This document shows, in pieces, positions 47,561 to 51,641 of a DNA stretch of 51,641 nucleotides; position 1 is the first letter of the stretch; each line of letters begins with the position of its first letter. This DNA is from Rhodocyclaceae bacterium (lineage in GTDB: Bacteria; Pseudomonadota; Gammaproteobacteria; Burkholderiales; Rhodocyclaceae): contig JAABQX010000008.1 of the NCBI GenBank assembly GCA_011391215.1, positions 1-51,641 on the forward strand. The letters are read 5' to 3'. The translations under genes were made by a program, and so were the position numbers. The notes below the pieces were generated by a model. It was not told the DNA's origin. It ran no database searches and worked only from the letters and a program-made list of their open reading frames with translations.

Positions 47561-48856
47561 CTAGCGTTCGAAAAGCGCGATCGACTCGACGTGCGAGGTA
47601 TGCGGGAACATGTTGGCAATACCTGCGGCCACCAGCCGATAGCCCTTTTGATTCACCAGCACTTCCGCGTCACGCGCCAGCGTCGCCGGGCTGCACGAAA
47701 CATAGACAATCCGCGACGGCGCATCCTCACCCAGCGACTTGACCAGTTCCATCGCCCCTTCGCGCGGCGGGTCAATCAGCATCTTGTCAAAGTGTCCCCA
47801 GGCGGCCAGGCTTTCCGGCGTCACGGTAAACAGGTTCGCCACGTGATACTCGATGCGCCCGTCCAGGCCATTGAAAACAGCATTCTCCTTCGCCCGCGCC
47901 ACCAGCGGAGCACTGCCTTCGACGCCAACGACCTGAGCGCCCGAACGCGCCAGCGGCAACGTGAAGTTGCCCAGCCCGCAAAACATGTCCGCAATCCTTT
48001 CGCCGGGTTGCACCTTCAGCAACCCGAGTGCCCGCCTCACCAGCACGCGATTAACGTCGTGGTTCACCTGCGTGAAATCGGTGGGACGAAAGCGCAGGGT
48101 GACGCCGAAATCCGGCAGGTCATACGCCGGTTGCAGTGCGTCAGGCGGGTGAAACAGCGTGGCGGTATCGGGCCCGCCGGTTTGCAGGTAGATCACCACG
48201 CCATGCAGGTCGGCGAACGCGCGCACCTTGGCTTCATCCGTTCCCGTCAGCGGCTCGAGGATACGCAGCACCAGCGCCGTCGGGGTGTCGCCCGCCGCCA
48301 CCTCGATCTGCGGCACGCGGTCGGGAATCGACAGTGATCCAACCAGTTCGCCCAATTTCCGCAGCAAGGCAGAAATCGGCGCCGGCAGGACGGCGCAGGA
48401 ATCCATCACCGCCACATAGCTGCTGCGCTTTTCACGAAAACCGACTAGCACCCCCCCCTTTTTATCGATCTTGCGCACCGACAGCCGCGCACGGCGACGG
48501 TAGCCCCAGGCCGGGCCGATGATCGGCGGCAAAATCGTTTCCGGTTTAATCCTCGCGATGTGCCAGAAGGCATCCTCCAGCACGCGCTGTTTGGCGGCCA
48601 CCTGCGCCACCGGCTCAAGATGCTGCATACTGCACCCCCCGCACACACCGAAGTGCGGGCAAGGCGGCGTGACGCGCTGGCTGGAAGCCTTGAGAATCAT
48701 ATCGGCATACGCGCTTTCAAACCTCGGCTTGCGGCGGTACGAGGTATAAGTGACCCGCTCGCCCGGCAGTGCTCCATCGATAAAAATGGCCTTGCCCTCG
48801 ACATGGGCGACGCCATGACCTTCATGATCAAGCGATTCGATAGTGGCGTAATTCAT
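47561..48856 (-). CDS. rlmD: 23S rRNA (uracil-1939-C5)-methyltransferase
   Basis: 431 aa (E. coli RlmD 433). N-terminal TRAM domain ([30 protein letters not shown]), iron-sulphur ligands Cys66, Cys72, Cys75 and Cys154 ([10 protein letters not shown] and MDSC), SAM-binding [23 protein letters not shown], and catalytic Cys388 in [14 protein letters not shown] run of eight G followed here on the coding strand by codons for DKKGGV (48451-48463) is slippage-prone. The RlmD assignment over RlmC/TrmA rests on the TRAM domain and cysteine spacing. Confidence 0.94.
   Translation of the reverse strand: MNYATIESLDHEGHGVAHVEGKAIFIDGALPGERVTYTSYRRKPRFESAYADMILKASSQRVTPPCPHFGVCGGCSMQHLEPVAQVAAKQRVLEDAFWHIARIKPETILPPIIGPAWGYRRRARLSVRKIDKKGGVLVGFREKRSSYVAVMDSCAVLPAPISALLRKLGELVGSLSIPDRVPQIEVAAGDTPTALVLRILEPLTGTDEAKVRAFADLHGVVIYLQTGGPDTATLFHPPDALQPAYDLPDFGVTLRFRPTDFTQVNHDVNRVLVRRALGLLKVQPGERIADMFCGLGNFTLPLARSGAQVVGVEGSAPLVARAKENAVFNGLDGRIEYHVANLFTVTPESLAAWGHFDKMLIDPPREGAMELVKSLGEDAPSRIVYVSCSPATLARDAEVLVNQKGYRLVAAGIANMFPHTSHVESIALFER
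48371..48395 (+). repeat. Possible interspersed element, degenerate copy inside rlmD
   Basis: Three core mismatches and a broken A run, antisense to rlmD, over the codons just after Cys154. It could be chance resemblance in GC-rich coding DNA. Confidence 0.35.
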
Positions 48857-48925
48857 GGGTAACGGGCGGAAACCAAAGGGGCGCGATTATAGACGCCGTC
48901 CCCATCTTGGCGGCAGCCCGGCTAT

Positions 48926-48949
48926 GCCGTCCCGCCAGCGCCGATTTTT
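48926..48949 (-). repeat. Interspersed element, copy 13, at the stop of the hydrolase gene
   Basis: One core mismatch (ATCGG). The A run begins inside the TAA (48948-48950), same orientation. The tail to about 48909 (GCTGCCGCC) pairs with GGCGG to form an imperfect hairpin. Confidence 0.88.
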
Positions 48950-49712
48950 ACGCCAGTGCGCGCCAGCCAAATCCCTCCGCCTGATCGGCCACGCCGATCC
49001 AGTCGGGCGCGCAGCCGAGTGCATCTGCCAGCGCCGCACGCGCCAAGGCGGGGGTATTGTTTTCGTCGGAAAGGTGGGCGGCGATCACGTGCTGCAAGCG
49101 TTCGCCACCGAGGGTGCGTAACAGACCGGCGGCCGCCTGGTTTTCGAGATGGCCGAATTCGCCGGCGATGCGGCGCTTGAGTTGCGGCGGATAGCGCCCC
49201 CTCGCCAGCAGCCCGGCATCATGGTTGCACTCGAGCACCAGCGCCGCACATGCGGCAAGCATCTTGACGATGTGCGGCGTAATCGCGCCGGCGTCGGTCA
49301 GCACGCCCAACTGCCGCGCGCCATCGCTGAACACGAACTGCGTCGGCTCGCGCGCATCGTGCGGGACCGGGTAGGGATGAATTTCCAGGTCGCCGATACT
49401 AAAACCGGCATGGCTGTCGAAACGGCGAACGGCCGCCGCAGCAAGCTGGCGCGCCGCACCGGCGGTGCCGTGGCTGGCATGGAGGGTCCAGCCGAAGCGA
49501 TTGGCGCATGCGGCCGCGCCGCCGACATGATCGGCATGTTCATGGGTGATCAGAATGGCGTCGATCGAGTCCGGCTCGACCCCCAGGCGTTGCAGGCGGC
49601 TGGTCATTTCGCGCGGCCCGAAACCACAGTCGAGCAACACCCGCGTATGGCCGGCTTCGACCAACAACGCATTGCCCTTGCTGCCGCTACCGAGGGAAGC
49701 AAAACGAATCAC
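48948..49712 (-). CDS. Metallo-beta-lactamase-fold hydrolase, YycJ/WalJ-like
   Basis: 254 aa from GTG 49712 (VIRFASLGSGSKGNALLVEAG); the frame is open 21 codons further but that part has no homology. The metal motif is THEHADH (H-x-H-x-D-H), with further ligands in VPHDA and LECNHD, and the late His in IAAHLSDENN. The S-L-G-S-G-S-K-G-N start is typical of the YycJ subgroup, thought to be a 5'-3' exonuclease or phosphodiesterase. Exact substrate unknown. Its stop is fused to an element copy, followed by rlmD's start region. Confidence 0.88.
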   Translation of the reverse strand: MIRFASLGSGSKGNALLVEAGHTRVLLDCGFGPREMTSRLQRLGVEPDSIDAILITHEHADHVGGAAACANRFGWTLHASHGTAGAARQLAAAAVRRFDSHAGFSIGDLEIHPYPVPHDAREPTQFVFSDGARQLGVLTDAGAITPHIVKMLAACAALVLECNHDAGLLARGRYPPQLKRRIAGEFGHLENQAAAGLLRTLGGERLQHVIAAHLSDENNTPALARAALADALGCAPDWIGVADQAEGFGWRALA

Positions 49713-49855
49713 GGCAAGCACTTGCCAAACGGCGTCGGTCGGTTCATGTCTGTTTGAATTGTCTTGATTGACCAAGCGATTCTACCCAGCAACCGATTCA
49801 GCCAACCCGATGACAGAGCGGGGAACATCCGCCTTTCCGGGCATACAATGCCGCC

Positions 49856-50200
49856 ATGCAAACCATTCGACTTGATTCTTGGCACACGCGTTCGGTGCAT
49901 TGCCCGTTCTGCGGCGAAGCGGCGCCCGGACGCGACGTCATCACGGGTTGCAGCCATTATCTCTACGCCATCGTGAATGGCGATCTCACCGACTATGGCA
50001 GCCGGCTGCCTGAAATCCTCGGCCTCGGGCTAGAAGGTGATCCTTTCGGTTGCGGACTCGACATTCCTGCCGTGGTCGAGGCTGCCGCCCCGAATGCTCT
50101 GGAGTTCAGTATTGGCAATCCGGATGGCGATGTTTTGCGGATCGGCTTCGCAGCGCGGGAAGAAGATCTGGCGGCAGCGGAGTTGATGGATCTGCTTTAA
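49856..50200 (+). CDS. Hypothetical protein with CPFC motif
   Basis: 114 aa from ATG 49856. An N-terminal CPFCGEAAPGRDVITGCSHYLYAI stretch has Cys-x2-Cys plus a third Cys and His that might form a zinc knuckle. The rest (residues 40-114) is acidic and ends AAAELMDLL. No signal or membrane segment. Not recognised. It is divergent from the hydrolase gene and 59 bases before prfC. Codon use matches its neighbours, so I consider it real. Confidence 0.65.
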   Translation: MQTIRLDSWHTRSVHCPFCGEAAPGRDVITGCSHYLYAIVNGDLTDYGSRLPEILGLGLEGDPFGCGLDIPAVVEAAAPNALEFSIGNPDGDVLRIGFAAREEDLAAAELMDLL

Positions 50201-50221
50201 GCGATCGCCAGCCATTTACGG

Positions 50222-50227
50222 GATAAT
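50222..50227 (+). promoter_or_regulatory. Possible -10 box for prfC
   Basis: GATAAT 32 bases before the GTG start of prfC. No clear -35. Weak. Confidence 0.3.
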
Positions 50228-50259
50228 CCGCTCCCCCGCCTCTTCCCGACCCTGCCGCC

Positions 50260-51641
50260 GTGTCCAAGCTTGCTCACGAAATTGCCCGCCGTCGCACCTT
50301 TGCCATCATTTCCCACCCCGACGCGGGTAAAACCACGCTGACGGAAAAGCTGCTGTGGTTCGGCGGCGCCATCCAGGTCGCAGGCGAAGTCAGGGCCAGA
50401 AAAGCGGCGCGCCACGCCACCTCCGACTGGATGGAACTGGAAAAGCAGCGCGGCATCTCGGTCACTTCGTCGGTGATGCAGTTCCCTTATCGGGAATGCA
50501 TGATCAACCTGCTCGACACACCCGGCCACGAAGACTTTTCCGAAGATACCTACCGCACGCTGACGGCCGTCGACTCCGCGACGATGGTGATCGACTCGGT
50601 CAACGGCGTCGAGGCGCAGACCATAAAGCTTTTGAACGTTTGCCGACTGCGCGACACGCCGATCATCACCTTCATCAACAAGCTCGACCGCGAGGGCCGC
50701 GCCCCGATCGACCTGCTCGACGAGATCGAGTCGGTGCTGCAGATCCAGTGTGCGCCGATGACCTGGCCGATTGGCATGGGCAAGAGCTTCCGCGGCGTGT
50801 ATGACCTCTACGACGACTCCATCCTCTTCTTCGATCCGCAAGCCGAGAAAGGCACCTCGCAAACCATCGACGGCATCGACAACCCGCTGCTCGACGAACT
50901 GATCGGCTATCAGGCCACCGAGTTGCGTCAGGAAATCGAACTGGTGCGCGGCGCCTCGCATACCTTCAACAAGGACGCCTACCTGTCCGGCCGGCAGACG
51001 CCGGTGTTCTTCGGCTCGGCAATCAACAACTTCGGCGTGCAATCGCTGCTCGATGCGATTGTCGACCTCTCGCCCGCCCCGCTCCACCGCGCAGCCGTAA
51101 GCGGTCAAAATGAGCGCGCCGTCGAACCGCTTGAGCCAAAATTTTCCGGTTTCGTGTTCAAGATCCAGGCCAACATGGACCCGAAGCACCGCGACCGCAT
51201 CGCCTTCGTGCGCGTGTGCTCCGGCCGCTTCGAGCGCGGCATCAAGCTCAAGCAGCTGTCCACCGGCAAGGTGCTAGCGGTGAACAACGCCATTACCTTC
51301 ATGGCGCAGGACCGCAATACCACCGACGAAGCCTGGCCCGGCGACATCATCGGCATTCCCAACCACGGCACCGTCGTGCTCGGTGACAGCTTTACCGAGG
51401 GTGAAGAGCTGAAATTCACCGGCATCCCCTGCTTCGCCCCCGAGCATTTCCGCCGCGCGCAGATCCGCAATCCGATGAAAATGAAGCAGCTGCAGAAAGG
51501 CTTGCAGCAACTCGCCGAGGAAGGCGCCACACAGCTTTTTAAACCCTTGGCCAGCAACGACCTGATCCTCGGCGCGGTCGGCACGCTGCAGTTCGACGTC
51601 GTCGCCCACCGGCTGGAATTCGAGTATGGCGTCGATGTCAT
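50260..51641 (+). CDS. prfC: Peptide chain release factor 3, 5' part
   Basis: 460 codons from GTG 50260 to the window edge, of about 530 in the family. RF3 is a GTPase that removes RF1/RF2 after termination. Signatures: [23 protein letters not shown] (G1), [14 protein letters not shown] (switch 1), [18 protein letters not shown] (G3), INKLDRE (G4), then the RF3-specific domain II ([36 protein letters not shown]). It starts [14 protein letters not shown], matching the usual N-terminus. No strong ribosome-binding site is visible. The C-terminal domain lies outside the window. Confidence 0.95.
   Translation, partial: MSKLAHEIARRRTFAIISHPDAGKTTLTEKLLWFGGAIQVAGEVRARKAARHATSDWMELEKQRGISVTSSVMQFPYRECMINLLDTPGHEDFSEDTYRTLTAVDSATMVIDSVNGVEAQTIKLLNVCRLRDTPIITFINKLDREGRAPIDLLDEIESVLQIQCAPMTWPIGMGKSFRGVYDLYDDSILFFDPQAEKGTSQTIDGIDNPLLDELIGYQATELRQEIELVRGASHTFNKDAYLSGRQTPVFFGSAINNFGVQSLLDAIVDLSPAPLHRAAVSGQNERAVEPLEPKFSGFVFKIQANMDPKHRDRIAFVRVCSGRFERGIKLKQLSTGKVLAVNNAITFMAQDRNTTDEAWPGDIIGIPNHGTVVLGDSFTEGEELKFTGIPCFAPEHFRRAQIRNPMKMKQLQKGLQQLAEEGATQLFKPLASNDLILGAVGTLQFDVVAHRLEFEYGVDV

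Overview
The window is a GC-rich (about 60%) stretch of bacterial chromosome. Gene content and order point to a betaproteobacterium, most likely Rhodocyclales or a close relative. The clues are the complete run rpsB-tsf-pyrH-frr-uppS-cdsA-dxr-rseP-bamA-ompH-lpxD-fabZ-lpxA-lpxB-rnhB, an S-methyl-5'-thioinosine phosphorylase, a ratA/smpB divergent pair, and a CHASE2 cyclase near FecR and OmpA-lipoprotein genes. This placement is inferred from gene content; no 16S gene is present. I see no prophage, transposase, CRISPR array, tRNA or rRNA.

Layout. 1-3044: the end of a KdpE-like regulator, a short KdpD-like kinase and a divergent cation/proton antiporter. 3092-6508: mfd. 6523-12132: a signalling block with a CHASE2 adenylate/guanylate cyclase, a diguanylate cyclase, decayed HD-GYP and GGDEF-EAL remnants, a FecR-domain protein and an OmpA lipoprotein. 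12235-14840: DAHP synthase, a coupled DUF1015 gene and a small membrane protein. 14955-19912: a Tim44-like protein, guaB-guaA (with a terminator-like hairpin between them) and a 3'-5' exonuclease. 20201-24431: DUF4124, RnfH, RatA, SmpB, a Bcr/CflA exporter, and a band-7/NfeD pair. 24503-39324: the long minus-strand cluster for translation (S2, EF-Ts, RRF), UMP kinase, isoprenoid and phospholipid precursors, outer-membrane assembly and lipid A, mostly with overlapping stops and starts. 39544-43426: map, glnD and a lone cNMP-binding protein. 43471-51641: thioinosine phosphorylase, typA, small proteins, a Bax-inhibitor-1 family protein, rlmD, a metallo-beta-lactamase-fold hydrolase, a small unknown gene and the 5' part of prfC.

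The most unusual signal is a short interspersed element. Its 20-base core is GTCGGCGCTGGCGGGACGGC, preceded by a run of A. I count 14 copies with at most three core mismatches. Six lie just after a stop codon, always in the orientation of the gene, and in four of these the A run of the element forms part of the TAA stop. Several 3' copies continue into an imperfect hairpin, as REP elements do. Other copies lie inside mfd, the CHASE2 cyclase, rseP, uppS, the Bcr/CflA gene and weakly rlmD, without breaking the frames. In three proteins the element reads as K-V/L-G-A-G-G/E-T-A. No mobilising gene is in the window. Its nature (REP-like, uptake-sequence-like or other) is open.
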